From Gammaproteobacteria bacterium (GTDB lineage: Bacteria; Pseudomonadota; Gammaproteobacteria; Pseudomonadales; Azotimanducaceae_A), in assembly GCA_012960755.1 (NCBI GenBank), contig DUAT01000072.1, positions 174,588 through 238,587 on the forward strand: a stretch of 64,000 nucleotides of DNA, given 5' to 3'. A program made the position numbers and the translations under genes. The notes under the pieces were generated by a model. The model worked only from the letters and a program-made list of their open reading frames with translations, made no database searches and was not told where the DNA came from. Shown here piece after piece: positions 51,360-61,277 of the stretch. Position 1 is the stretch's first letter. Each line of letters begins with the position of its first letter.

Positions 51360-54029
51360 TTACCGTCCTTTGGCGTGGGCAGGCGCTTTGAATATGGCAT
51401 TTGCCAGCAGAACATTGAGCCCATCCATGTAAGCTCGAAACGCTGGATCCGAGGTAAATGCGATCACCTGCCCCCGCCCTACCTTGCGAGTCATCACTGC
51501 CGGTTTATGTGCGAGCTGGCCCCGGTTTTCTTCCCAGATATAGCCACCTACAACAAGTTCCTCTTCCGCTGAAAACTTGACCAGGTTGATGCCTGCGTCG
51601 CGTTTTAGTGGCGTGTAGACATCATTACCAATCACCATAAAATTCAGTGTGTCGGCAACCCCACCACTTAACCAATGGTCCCGGTTCACTTCACCCTGCA
51701 ACAGCACACCCGGTATCTGGTCGGGCTTGTTGCTGGTTGTATGAATAAGTGTATTGTACTCTTCCATGCTGTCGATAAACGTGGCATCTGTTAATCCACT
51801 CCCTTCTTCATCCCTAATCACTTCGTCCCTGGCTTCCAGCTTAGTACCCAGCAATCCCAGTCCATCCTGCATCAGGAAACGCGTCGCATGATCCAGCGTA
51901 ATCAAAACGCCGCCCTGATTTACCCAGGCTTTTATGTTCTCCATGCCTGATTTTCCCAGGACATTTGCATAACCGTGTCCATTCGGCAGAATCAGTACAT
52001 CAAAATCCACCAGTTCCGGCGCTGCCAGATAACTGGTCCTTATGGGGGTCGTGGGGTATCCAAACTGACGTTCAATAACAAATCTCGTATTACCGGCAGA
52101 ATATGAACGCGTCGGGTAGTCCCATGCAATTGCGATTCGAGGGGCAACCAACTCTTTCATGGCGTTGCTGCCAAAATTTATCCCGGCAGTCGTCCAACTG
52201 CTGTTCAGGGGCACCACTTCAACCCCGTGCTGACCTGACAGGTTCTGTAACCATGCATGAAGACCCTGCATATTGTCCTTCACCATGATCACCAGAGTAC
52301 CAGGGGCGTATTCCCTGCCAGAGATGGTAAAGCCTTTATCCGCCGTTCTGACGGTTATCTCATGGCGCAGTGCACTTGACAGGAATGCAATGGCTGACCG
52401 CTGGCCCCAGGGTACAAGATACGCCAGGTTTGATTGGGTTAGTTTATAAACAGTGATGGGTTCTTCGAAAGGGGCCAGATTCGCAATCCTGTTACCACAA
52501 ACTTCAACCCCCAGATTGAACAAGGCTGGTACTGACCAGGCAAGGACATCATAAACCTCAACTGGCAGGCCTTCCCTGCGGCGCCGCTCCTGACCTTCCC
52601 AGTAGCCATTTTCAATCTTTGACTCGGCATCCAGTAAGGTGCGCACTAATCGGCCAGAAGGCTGACCGGATTTCACCACAATCGTCCCTTTCGGGTACGA
52701 TGTTCCACATGCGCGGGTATCGTCGGTCATCTGATGTACGACAATGCCCTGCTCGACCAACAACTTTGCCAACTTTATCTGCAGGCTTGTGTCACCCGCG
52801 GCAAACAGATATTGATTTCGGTCATTGGTCGCTGCGAGACGATGTTGAACAAACCCTTCCATTAACGACTGTCGGTTTTTTGCAGTCGTCAGCAGCGTTG
52901 AAACAGACGACACGAAATGCCGGTGCACACCCATCCGATAGGTTAGCAGCTTGCCATCGTTTCTTAAGGCAGCCAAACCACGTGCTGAAGCCATCTCAAA
53001 TGTCATCCCGACGGCACCCTGGAATGTAGGCCAGGTGTCTCCATAGCCTGGATAGTAGGCATCAAATATTTCACGAGTAAAGTAGTCGAAAAGAAAGCGG
53101 TCAAAAGCTCCGGCATTGGCTTTACCATATAGCTCGAGATTGTTTTTCTGGTTTTTCGTGATATGTGGATTGTACGGTTCTGCTGGCGGCGGAAAGTAGT
53201 AACTCCCATTGGATCCCATCTCATGAACATCCACATAAACGACTGGTTGAAATTTCAGGTAGTGTTTAACGCGACCTTTAGTTTCCGGCTGAGTTAACGC
53301 AAACCAGTCCCGGTTCATATCGAACAGATAATGGTTATGCCGCCCCCCCGGCCAGGGCTGAACTCGCTCTGCTGCCAATCTGTGCGGCGCTGGCTCCAGA
53401 CCAAAAGTCTGGCGATAGTGATCAACAAACCTGGCTCGTCCATCCGGGTTCTGGGAGGGATCGATAACGACAATGGTTGCTGCCAGGATCTGGTCGACCT
53501 CGGGTGAATTTTTAGCTGCCAACAAATGGTACGCCGTTAACAGGGCAGCATCCGACGATGAAATTTCATCCCCATGAACACCATACGCGAGCCAGCTGAC
53601 CGGGAGCGTTGATTCAACAAGGTTCTCGATGCTGTCACTGCTTAAACCAACAGGATCGGAGAGTCGCATCATGTTGAACTGGGTCTCTGCCAGACGATCC
53701 ATATTATCTTTTGATGAAATCACCAGATAGATCAATGGTCTGTTTTGCCAGGACCTTGCATACTCAACCAGTTTTACCCGACCAGGATCGTAAGCTGCCA
53801 GCGCTTCCGCATACCTGATAATTTCCCGCGGTGAGCTGATCTTCATCCCATACCCGTAACCCAGGACATCAGCAATCTCCGGCACGTCCGGATTATAGGT
53901 CGTGCGCGGCCAAAAATCCTCGGGATCAGCAGCTGTCGATGCGGCGGTTGATGCGCCTTTTGATGCTGCTGTTGAAGAGAATGCCAACAAAAGTAGCGCC
54001 ATTATCAGACATAAGTTTTGAACAACCAT
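51360..54029 (-). CDS. Secreted M14-family zinc carboxypeptidase
   Basis: The protein is about 889 residues, with a signal peptide (NLCLIMALLLLAFSSTAAS). Zinc ligands appear as YGVHGDEISSSDAAL (His and Glu) and the later VVYVDVHEMGSNGSYY (His). DPSQNPDGRARF and FEMASARGLAALRN are M14 landmarks; the catalytic Glu is likely in TFEMAS. A long C-terminal extension includes a ThuA/glutamine-amidotransferase-like domain (VLILPNGHGYANVLGKSG, GGVLITLDHATRF). It probably trims peptides in the periplasm or outside. I prefer ATG 54029 because ATG 54038 is too close to GGTGGA. Confidence 0.87.
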   Translation of the reverse strand: MVVQNLCLIMALLLLAFSSTAASKGASTAASTAADPEDFWPRTTYNPDVPEIADVLGYGYGMKISSPREIIRYAEALAAYDPGRVKLVEYARSWQNRPLIYLVISSKDNMDRLAETQFNMMRLSDPVGLSSDSIENLVESTLPVSWLAYGVHGDEISSSDAALLTAYHLLAAKNSPEVDQILAATIVVIDPSQNPDGRARFVDHYRQTFGLEPAPHRLAAERVQPWPGGRHNHYLFDMNRDWFALTQPETKGRVKHYLKFQPVVYVDVHEMGSNGSYYFPPPAEPYNPHITKNQKNNLELYGKANAGAFDRFLFDYFTREIFDAYYPGYGDTWPTFQGAVGMTFEMASARGLAALRNDGKLLTYRMGVHRHFVSSVSTLLTTAKNRQSLMEGFVQHRLAATNDRNQYLFAAGDTSLQIKLAKLLVEQGIVVHQMTDDTRACGTSYPKGTIVVKSGQPSGRLVRTLLDAESKIENGYWEGQERRRREGLPVEVYDVLAWSVPALFNLGVEVCGNRIANLAPFEEPITVYKLTQSNLAYLVPWGQRSAIAFLSSALRHEITVRTADKGFTISGREYAPGTLVIMVKDNMQGLHAWLQNLSGQHGVEVVPLNSSWTTAGINFGSNAMKELVAPRIAIAWDYPTRSYSAGNTRFVIERQFGYPTTPIRTSYLAAPELVDFDVLILPNGHGYANVLGKSGMENIKAWVNQGGVLITLDHATRFLMQDGLGLLGTKLEARDEVIRDEEGSGLTDATFIDSMEEYNTLIHTTSNKPDQIPGVLLQGEVNRDHWLSGGVADTLNFMVIGNDVYTPLKRDAGINLVKFSAEEELVVGGYIWEENRGQLAHKPAVMTRKVGRGQVIAFTSDPAFRAYMDGLNVLLANAIFKAPAHAKGR

Positions 54030-54117
54030 GGGTTTCATTCCACCGGTCATGTTGCGGACAGCTACCATAACAACTTCTGTGGCAGGCATACACCCGGCTA
54101 ACAAAGCTAGCTGGCTG

Positions 54118-55488
54118 CTAGAACCGGTAGTAGCCGGGCTGATTAAGTAGTTCAGACAGGGATTCCAGGGCCTGAAAACTTTCCTGCATCAAAAGCGGGT
54201 CAGCCAGGTCAGCGGGTAAAAGGGATTCTCGATAGTTTGCCGCAACCCAGGTCTCCAGCTGATCAATTCGGGCTTCGTCCAGCAGGAACTCGTGGTTTGT
54301 TGCCAGCAATTCCGCCTCGTTCAGCACCACGCGTAACCTGAGGCAAGCCGGGCCGCCGCCGTTGCTCATACTTTGCCCGACGTTGACATAGGTTACTCTG
54401 CGAATCGGTTGCGATGTGTCCTGTACCAGTTGATCCAGGAACCTTTTCACAGCCGGTTTAGCTTTGCATTCCGAGGGTGCCAGAAGATGCATCTGTTCCA
54501 TTGACCCATCAGGTGATGCCAGCAACTGGGAATTGAAAAGGTAACTCTCTATGGCAGCCGACAGACTCACGTCTTTGTTGTTTACCACAATGTCTTGTAG
54601 CGGCACATTATATTGCAACGGCTTCTCACTGAGTCCAATTTTTACCGCTTTTAAATCCCTGGGAACAAACGCGAGTTCGTGATGAAACAATAAAGGACCA
54701 TTGGCGACCGCGACGACATCATTGTGAAACGCACCAGCATCTATTGCCATCGGGTGCTGTTGAACAAAGACGGTTTTTTTCAACACACCATGCTGTCTCG
54801 CCACCGCCCGGCTGGCTTGCAGCGATTGCCGGGCTGGAAATTTCTCAGCTGAGGCTGTCCCTTTCTTCGCTGAAGAGCCTGCAACGCCATAAACAAACAT
54901 CCCAATCCCGGTGTCACCGTAATGGCCACACAACCGGTTATGGTTTGCCGCACCTTCGTCTGCAAATATCGGCAATGATGGCAGCGCATCGTGAACAACA
55001 AAATGGTCTTCATTCGAAAATATCGTACGTAGACAACGTGCCGTGGCTGGTGCCTCGACTGCGCGGTGGGCATTTGTCATCAGGTTCGCCACCGTAAAAT
55101 GCACCTTGCCATCTTCAGTATCAGACGAAGGCGTGACCGTCGCCGCGTTGGCTGCCCACATGCTCGAAGCGGAATAAACCATCGACAAAAGCGCTGGCTC
55201 CTGTTTCGCCGCCTGGTTGAGTAATTGCCTGTCGTTGCCCGAGAAGCCAAGCTGGCGCAGTACTTTCAGATCGGGCCGAACCTGTGGAAGCAAGATACCC
55301 TGCCTGTAACCGAGCTGCACCATCTGGCGCATCTTGCCCAGACCTTGCAACGCCGCAGCCCTTGGATAGGATGCCTGCCGGGCATGATTCACCGAGGCCA
55401 GGTTACCGGGAGAAAGGCCGCTGTAGTTGTGCGTTGGACCAATCAATCCATCAAAGTTGACTTCAAGGGCTTTTTCTTCAATGGCCAT
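54118..55488 (-). CDS. astB: N-succinylarginine dihydrolase
   Basis: The protein is about 456 residues, close to E. coli AstB. It shows VNFDGLIGPTHNYSGLSPGN, LPIFADEGAANHNRLCGHYG and QHPMAIDAGAFHNDVVAVAN, and the catalytic Cys segment SNGGGPACLRLRVVLNEAE. It converts N2-succinylarginine to succinylornithine, CO2 and ammonia, step 2 of the AST pathway. The ATG at 55488 overlaps the end of astA by 11 bp. astC, astD and astE are not in this window. Confidence 0.93.
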   Translation of the reverse strand: MAIEEKALEVNFDGLIGPTHNYSGLSPGNLASVNHARQASYPRAAALQGLGKMRQMVQLGYRQGILLPQVRPDLKVLRQLGFSGNDRQLLNQAAKQEPALLSMVYSASSMWAANAATVTPSSDTEDGKVHFTVANLMTNAHRAVEAPATARCLRTIFSNEDHFVVHDALPSLPIFADEGAANHNRLCGHYGDTGIGMFVYGVAGSSAKKGTASAEKFPARQSLQASRAVARQHGVLKKTVFVQQHPMAIDAGAFHNDVVAVANGPLLFHHELAFVPRDLKAVKIGLSEKPLQYNVPLQDIVVNNKDVSLSAAIESYLFNSQLLASPDGSMEQMHLLAPSECKAKPAVKRFLDQLVQDTSQPIRRVTYVNVGQSMSNGGGPACLRLRVVLNEAELLATNHEFLLDEARIDQLETWVAANYRESLLPADLADPLLMQESFQALESLSELLNQPGYYRF

Positions 55489-56530
55489 GCAGCTTCGGTC
55501 CGTTTTCGCTGATGTACATGATCTGCTCACCGGCCTGTACACGCAGTGCACTCATCGTTTCGATCGATATTTGAATTTCACCTTTATTTATTTTGGCAGG
55601 TTGATAGACAATCCTGATGTCAGCCAGCGATCGATTCGCGAGAATCATGGATTCCCCGGCCGCTCCTTCCTTTTTTTCTTTTCCAGGTTGGCTAACCCTG
55701 GCTGGCCGCACCGCCCTGACACTTTTTAACTGGTCTATCTGGCCACGCACCAACGGACCCGCATCAAATATATCTATAAGATTCTCATACACAAAACCTT
55801 CCGCCAACAGCAGATCCATGGCGCGCCTGGTTGCCACATGAGGTTGGCCGAGCGCCTTTTGTGCTGCTTCAGACAGCAGGTTGGTGTAGATCGGGTACTT
55901 TGGCATCAACTCGGTAATAAACTGGTTAGAGCCTATACCGCACAACCGGTCGGCTTCGTCGTAGCTCATACCGAAAAAGTGTGCACCAATATCATTCCAG
56001 AACGGGCTCTCCCCATTTTCATCAATAATACCCCGTAATTCTGCAATAACATCCGGCGCAAACCGCTCAGGATGTTGCGCCATCAACATATATCGCGAAC
56101 GGGACAGCCAATGACCATTGCCGCGATAATCCGGGTCAAGGAATAAAGTGCCGACTTCAGAACTATCGGTATAATCGTTGGTGAGATGGAGCAACCCGGC
56201 GCGGTTCTCTTTCTCCAGAGAATGAGAATAATGGGTCACTGACATTAACCGGTAGGCATAAAATGCCTGCCGTGTTCCGGTTTTTGCGTAGACCCCGGCG
56301 GTGCCAACGACCTTGCCGGTCTCTGTGTCTTGCATCACCAACAGAAAATAGTCAAGCCGGTCCTGCATCAACCGGCTAAAACTTTGTTCAGCCAGGTGAA
56401 TATTTCGTGACAGCGCGTCACGATCCGCTGGCAACGAGGTCATGCCACTTCCTGCCTGTTGTGACAGCCTGAACAGGTCATCAATATCGTTCTTCTCGAC
56501 CGGCCGAATAACTAGCAGGTTATTGTGCAT
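55478..56530 (-). CDS. astA: Arginine N-succinyltransferase
   Basis: The protein is about 350 residues and matches AstA: LLVIRPVEKNDIDDLFRLSQ, SGMTSLPADRDAL, SSEVGTLFLDPDYRGNGHW, MSYDEADRLCGIGSNQFI and AGPLVRGQIDQLKSVR. It transfers succinyl from succinyl-CoA to the alpha-amino group of arginine, the first AST step. I use ATG 56530; a TTG at 56545 that overlaps the upstream protease stop is an alternative. It sits directly between the S41 protease and astB, in a compact operon. Confidence 0.93.
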   Translation of the reverse strand: MHNNLLVIRPVEKNDIDDLFRLSQQAGSGMTSLPADRDALSRNIHLAEQSFSRLMQDRLDYFLLVMQDTETGKVVGTAGVYAKTGTRQAFYAYRLMSVTHYSHSLEKENRAGLLHLTNDYTDSSEVGTLFLDPDYRGNGHWLSRSRYMLMAQHPERFAPDVIAELRGIIDENGESPFWNDIGAHFFGMSYDEADRLCGIGSNQFITELMPKYPIYTNLLSEAAQKALGQPHVATRRAMDLLLAEGFVYENLIDIFDAGPLVRGQIDQLKSVRAVRPARVSQPGKEKKEGAAGESMILANRSLADIRIVYQPAKINKGEIQISIETMSALRVQAGEQIMYISENGPKLHGH

Positions 56531-56541
56531 TTCATAGCTCG

Positions 56542-59500
56542 TCAATTGATATCATTTGCGGGCACCCCATTTTGGGTGAATGGCTTCGCCTTCATTGGGG
56601 GGATCGGCTCCTTGGAAATCTTATCTTTTAGGTACTCAATCGCAGCATCGAGTTGTGCGTCTCCACCATTGAACGTGGCATGGGGTAGATTGTTCACCTC
56701 GATATCAGGTGCAACACCGTGACCTTCTATCGCCCAGCGACCGTCCATCGCATACACTGGTAACTCAGCAACCCGCGCAACACCGTTATCCACCAAACGA
56801 TTGCGTCCTGTCAACCAGACACCGGCGCCTGCTGTTTGCTTGCCAATTACCGGTGCAAGTTTAAGTGCTTTCACGGCAGCAGTGAAGGTCTCACCATCTG
56901 AGTAGGTGCGCTCATCCGCGAGGACAACAAAATGTCCGCGAAACACCTGTTGCATATTGGCAGAAGGTTCACCCAGTCTTGGTTGCCAGAACATCCATGC
57001 CCTGCGAAGCAGCGTATTGATGATCCAGCTATCAACATTGCCACCATTGTTTCGGCGCACATCGATGATGATCCCATCCTTTGTAAAACTTGCGTAAAAG
57101 TCTCTCGCGAAGCTGGCAACATCATTGGGTCCCATGGCTCGCAAGTGTAAATAGCCCAACTGCGCGTCCGCCGCTTCCACTTTGATACGATTACTGTTGG
57201 CCCAGTGGCCGTATCGCAATCTGAAATCGTCTCTTGCCGTTGCAGGAACCACGATAGTCTTGATTTGCGACTCACCGCGATTTAACTCAACCAGTACCTG
57301 TTTACCCGCCTGATTTCGGAGCAACTGGTTTACTGCGGCGAGGGTTTTCGTTTCGATGCCATTGATGGCTTTGATAATATCCCCTTCCCGTGCATCTACA
57401 CCGGGTTTCATCAACGGCGAAGCCTGGGACGGTAACTCAGGATCATGCTGATAGAGGTGAGTGATGACCACACCCTGGCTGGTCTGATTCAGCACCGCAC
57501 CCAGGGTGGATGCTTTTGGTCTGGCATCATCTTTCGGCACATCTCCACCCCGGACCTGGGAATGCAATGCATTCAGCTCGCCCATCATCTGTGCAAAGAC
57601 ATCATTTAACTCGTACCGATCTGTTATTCGAGACAGTAGCGGCTGATACTTTTCCTTCACCTTCTGCCAGTCCAGGCCACGCATATCCGGGTCAAAAAAA
57701 GAATCACGGTGCATAATCCAGGCATCATGAAACATCTGGTTCCACTCCAGACCAGGCTGACTGACCAGCTGCCAATCTTTGGTCTGAACTTTGGACTTCG
57801 AGGTATCCGCAGGAAATTTTGCTACCGCATCCACAATATACAAATCATCTTTATCGCTGGACTCTTTGCTGACGAACATCTTCTTACCATTATCCGAGAG
57901 GCTATATCCAACGACCTTGTCAGTGAAGGTATTTATTTTCGGCGAAGGTTCTATCGGTATTGATTTGATCGTCGGTTTCGCCCCTGGCTTGCTGGCCCGG
58001 TCCTGCACAAAAATAAATTTATCATTCACGGCAAGACTGCTGTAGTTACCTGACTCAACCGGCACCTGCCAGAGCCGGGATGGAATTCCCTGCCAATCCA
58101 CGGGTTTGACTTCAACTTCCTTGTCGTCGGTATCCTCATCACGCGCCTCGTTTTTCTCGTCACCTTCCTGATCACCTTCTTCCCGCCCATCAGACATCAG
58201 CAATTCATTCGGATTCTGGAATGGAAACCCGGACTCTGCATTGAGTCCATAGGCGAAAATAAGCGTACGCCGATCAAACATCGGACCCAGGTTACGATCA
58301 CCCCAGGGCGAGTTGGGGGATGGCGCAAAGTGTCGGTCAGACAGGAAGTAAAGCCAATCGCCGTCCGGGCTGAATACCGGTGAGTACGAGTTGTATTTAT
58401 CTGAGGTGACAACCTGATACTTACCCTCTTTGACCGAATACAACAGTACCCGACTTCTTTTGTCAGACTTATAGCTTCGCGGCACTGCCAGTAACTGACT
58501 ATCTGCCGACCAGGCAACACGCCCGTAGGGTTGAAATCCAGCGCCATCACTGACAATTTTTCGGTTCTCCAGCTTCCGTGTATCCAACAACCACAGGTCG
58601 CCGTTATAGTCATCGTGGACTATCCAATTGCCATCGGGAGACAAGACCAGATTACGTCTGAACGTTGAACCATCGACGGTGAGTTGCTCACGCTGCGTTG
58701 ATCCATCCGCCGCAAATCGCCAGATCTCCATTTCACCGCTGGCATCGCTGAATCCAAATACCCACCGACCATCATGGCTCAACACGGCCTTGCGTGTGCG
58801 GGAGTCATTGCGTGTAGAAACCTCAACCAGTCGTGATTTGTCGATACCGGCGATAGCGACTTTGCCCCTGGCAGTGATGACGACCTTTTCGTGGTCACCC
58901 GCCAATCGTGTTGACGTCGTATATTTCAGTGGTTTGTTAATCCATCGCTCCCGCAACCCGGAAAAATCCGATGTCAGGTCAATTTCCAGTAACCTGCTTT
59001 CGCCTGATGCCAGGTCGAGTAAATGTAAATCTGCACCGAGTTGAAAAACGATTCTCCCTCCATCCAGATTTGCCGAGCGCACGGACCAGTCTTCAGCCGT
59101 CGTCACTTGTTTGACATCACTCCCATCCAGGTCCATTGACCAGATATTGTCGTTACCACTGGCATCTGAAATAAAGTACAGGGTCTTTTTATAAACCATT
59201 GGCCGGCGCGCCGAACCCACATGATTTGTAGTCAACTTCACCGCTTCCTTATTTGAACCCAATCGATAACGCCACAGTTCTCCTTTTGCACCGCCTCGAT
59301 AGATCCTGGTGTTATCACCTGAAATCTGGAGTCCAAACTGGACGAAATAGACAGTTTTATTCTTCTCATCAACTGCGCCTTCGACCGCATCAGCCAGCGG
59401 AATGGATTCTGCGACCAGCGAGTCCGGATCGACGGTTCGCAAGGTCCAGTTGCCGGGGAGCCCAATGCGATTGTTAACGCTGTACAGGACCTTGCTGTCA

Positions 59501-59871
59501 GGCGTCCAGCCATGAACCCGGACCCGGCCGTTTTCAAAGCTAAGGCGTTTAGCGACCCCTCCGGTGAGAGGTATCAGGTAGACTTCAGTGACGCCTTCAT
59601 AATTTGCTGCATAGGCAACCTGCTTTTCGTCCGGGGATATGGCTGCCTCTTTTTCTTCCGCCGGGTGAGTCGTCAGACGCCGTGCTGTAAATCGCCCATC
59701 CCCATCAGGAATATTCGCTACCCAGAGATCGCCTTCTGCCGTGAAGACCAATTCATCACCGTGGATATCTGCTGAACGAAAGAAGCCTGCTGAAGCAGCT
59801 GCTGGCGCGGCTGAAAAAGCCCAAAGAACCAAGCTACACAAAGCAACGATAAACACGGATTGAGGTTTCAT
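56542..59871 (-). CDS. Secreted tricorn-like S41 protease
   Basis: The protein has 1109 residues: signal peptide (FIVALCSLVLWAFSAAPAAA), then about 650 residues of WD/PD40-type beta-propeller (LVFTAEGDLWVANIPDGDG, ISPDEKQVAYAANYEGVTEV, LVLSPDGNWIVHDDYNGDLW). An S41 region follows with a PDZ-like segment (GDIIKAINGIETKTLAAVN) and the catalytic Ser in DERTYSDGETFTAAVK. It ends VAPDIEVNNLPHATFNGGDA. Tricorn-type proteases degrade peptides. It is first in an operon with astA, astB and M14, so it may supply peptides and arginine. The substrate and site of action are inferred from the signal peptide. Confidence 0.88.
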   Translation of the reverse strand: MKPQSVFIVALCSLVLWAFSAAPAAASAGFFRSADIHGDELVFTAEGDLWVANIPDGDGRFTARRLTTHPAEEKEAAISPDEKQVAYAANYEGVTEVYLIPLTGGVAKRLSFENGRVRVHGWTPDSKVLYSVNNRIGLPGNWTLRTVDPDSLVAESIPLADAVEGAVDEKNKTVYFVQFGLQISGDNTRIYRGGAKGELWRYRLGSNKEAVKLTTNHVGSARRPMVYKKTLYFISDASGNDNIWSMDLDGSDVKQVTTAEDWSVRSANLDGGRIVFQLGADLHLLDLASGESRLLEIDLTSDFSGLRERWINKPLKYTTSTRLAGDHEKVVITARGKVAIAGIDKSRLVEVSTRNDSRTRKAVLSHDGRWVFGFSDASGEMEIWRFAADGSTQREQLTVDGSTFRRNLVLSPDGNWIVHDDYNGDLWLLDTRKLENRKIVSDGAGFQPYGRVAWSADSQLLAVPRSYKSDKRSRVLLYSVKEGKYQVVTSDKYNSYSPVFSPDGDWLYFLSDRHFAPSPNSPWGDRNLGPMFDRRTLIFAYGLNAESGFPFQNPNELLMSDGREEGDQEGDEKNEARDEDTDDKEVEVKPVDWQGIPSRLWQVPVESGNYSSLAVNDKFIFVQDRASKPGAKPTIKSIPIEPSPKINTFTDKVVGYSLSDNGKKMFVSKESSDKDDLYIVDAVAKFPADTSKSKVQTKDWQLVSQPGLEWNQMFHDAWIMHRDSFFDPDMRGLDWQKVKEKYQPLLSRITDRYELNDVFAQMMGELNALHSQVRGGDVPKDDARPKASTLGAVLNQTSQGVVITHLYQHDPELPSQASPLMKPGVDAREGDIIKAINGIETKTLAAVNQLLRNQAGKQVLVELNRGESQIKTIVVPATARDDFRLRYGHWANSNRIKVEAADAQLGYLHLRAMGPNDVASFARDFYASFTKDGIIIDVRRNNGGNVDSWIINTLLRRAWMFWQPRLGEPSANMQQVFRGHFVVLADERTYSDGETFTAAVKALKLAPVIGKQTAGAGVWLTGRNRLVDNGVARVAELPVYAMDGRWAIEGHGVAPDIEVNNLPHATFNGGDAQLDAAIEYLKDKISKEPIPPMKAKPFTQNGVPANDIN

Positions 59872-59951
59872 TTTATTCCCTGGAACTCAGCCGGGGCGAA
59901 ACAGAACATGACTGTACTTGGTTTTATTCTCAATAAAAACCATCGCCGAAA

Positions 59952-60012
59952 ATGCACGGTTGCACTCCAAATTATGCACCGTTGCGTTGCGAACAAAACA
60001 ATCTTATATAAT
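59952..60012 (+). promoter_or_regulatory. Direct-repeat operator candidate and -10 before the iron ADH gene
   Basis: ATGCACGGTTGC (59952-59963) and ATGCACCGTTGC (59974-59985) are near-identical direct repeats spaced 22 bp apart, i.e. two helical turns. TATAAT at 60007-60012 is a good -10, about 48 bp before the start codon, with no clear -35. The tandem sites upstream of a weak -35 suggest activator binding. This is inference from spacing. Confidence 0.45.
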
Positions 60013-60059
60013 GATGCAAAATGTCTCATTATCAACTTATTTAAACAGGAGGTTGGAAG

Positions 60060-61208
60060 ATGAATTCCCAGATTGTATTACCCAGAATTCTGCAGATAGG
60101 GGCAGGAGCCTCGAAAGAAATTGGCAATATCCTTAAAGGTCTGGGCTGCAGCAAGCCACTGATAGTGACAGACAAGATGATGGTACAACTCGGGTATGTG
60201 AACCGTATTCAGGAACATCTGCCTGAAAGTGAAATCTATGACGATACAGTGCCTGAACCCACGGAAGAATCTATTCTTGCGGGCGTTGCCATGGTTCGGG
60301 ATGGAGATTTTGATTCCATTATTGCCATCGGCGGCGGGAGTCCCATTGACAGTGCCAAGGCAATTTCAATATTAGGCAAACATGGCGGGGAAATGCGCGA
60401 CTATATGGTTCCTCGTGTTGTTAACGAACCAGGCTTACCGATTATCGCTATTCCTACCACTGCGGGTACTGGTTCCGAGGCAACCCGGGTCACCATCATC
60501 ACCGATGAAAAAGTTGATGAAAAGATGCTCTGTATGGGTATGGGATTCATGCCGACGGCCGCATTGGTTGACTTTGAATTGACCATCAGCCTGCCACCCC
60601 GCACCACCGCTGATACCGGCATCGACGCCCTGACACACGCGATGGAAGCCTATGTATCAAAGAAGGCCAATCTCTACTCAGACAGCCAGGCCATTTCGGC
60701 CATGGGGCTGATTGCACCGAATCTTCGCCGTGCATTCGACGACGGGGAAGACAAACCGGCAAGAGAAGCCATGATGTTGGGAGCTACCCTGGCAGGCGTT
60801 GCATTTTCAAACGCTTCTGTTGCCCTGGTTCATGGTATGAGTCGACCTATCGGCGCTTTCTTTCACGTGCCCCATGGATTGTCGAATGCCATGTTATTGC
60901 CGAAGGTTACGGCGTTCTCGATCCCGGCCGCTGTTTCGCGGTACGCTGACTGTGCCCGTGCAATGAAGATTGCCCTGGTGTCTGATTCTGACACATCAGC
61001 GAACAAGAAACTCATCGACGAACTCATCGCAATCAATGATGAACTGGATGTACCTACACCCGCGGCGTTTGGCATAGAAAAAGATCACTTCTTTGAGGTG
61101 CGGCACACCATGGCGGAACAGGCATTGGCATCTGGTTCACCGGGAAATAATCCTCGAGTTCCTTCGGCGGAAGAGATTGTCGGTCTCTATGAAAAGCTCT
61201 GGGCCTGA
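60060..61208 (+). CDS. Iron-containing alcohol dehydrogenase
   Basis: The 382-residue protein of the Fe-ADH family shows the NAD-binding GGGSPIDSAKAI, the PTTAGTGSEATRVTII segment and metal ligands in DTGIDALTHAMEAYVSKKA and MSRPIGAFFHVPHGLSNAML. It interconverts alcohols and aldehydes/ketones with NAD(P). AGGAGG lies about 6 bp before the ATG. A pair of direct repeats and a good -10 precede it, suggesting control by a dedicated activator. No dedicated aldehyde dehydrogenase is beside it; the next gene is on the opposite strand. Confidence 0.9.
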   Translation: MNSQIVLPRILQIGAGASKEIGNILKGLGCSKPLIVTDKMMVQLGYVNRIQEHLPESEIYDDTVPEPTEESILAGVAMVRDGDFDSIIAIGGGSPIDSAKAISILGKHGGEMRDYMVPRVVNEPGLPIIAIPTTAGTGSEATRVTIITDEKVDEKMLCMGMGFMPTAALVDFELTISLPPRTTADTGIDALTHAMEAYVSKKANLYSDSQAISAMGLIAPNLRRAFDDGEDKPAREAMMLGATLAGVAFSNASVALVHGMSRPIGAFFHVPHGLSNAMLLPKVTAFSIPAAVSRYADCARAMKIALVSDSDTSANKKLIDELIAINDELDVPTPAAFGIEKDHFFEVRHTMAEQALASGSPGNNPRVPSAEEIVGLYEKLWA

Positions 61209-61221
61209 ACTGAAGAACCGC

Positions 61222-61238
61222 CAGCCTTAACAAGGCTG
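61222..61238. terminator. Hairpin between converging genes
   Basis: CAGCCTT-AAC-AAGGCTG is a perfect 7-bp stem with a 3-base loop, 14 bp after the iron-ADH stop. There is no strong T-tract on either strand. It may mark a bidirectional, weak or Rho-assisted end of transcription for the iron ADH and HAD genes. Confidence 0.35.
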
Positions 61239-61277
61239 CGAAAATGAACCGACGAAGTTTTTAATCCAGCCAACCGG

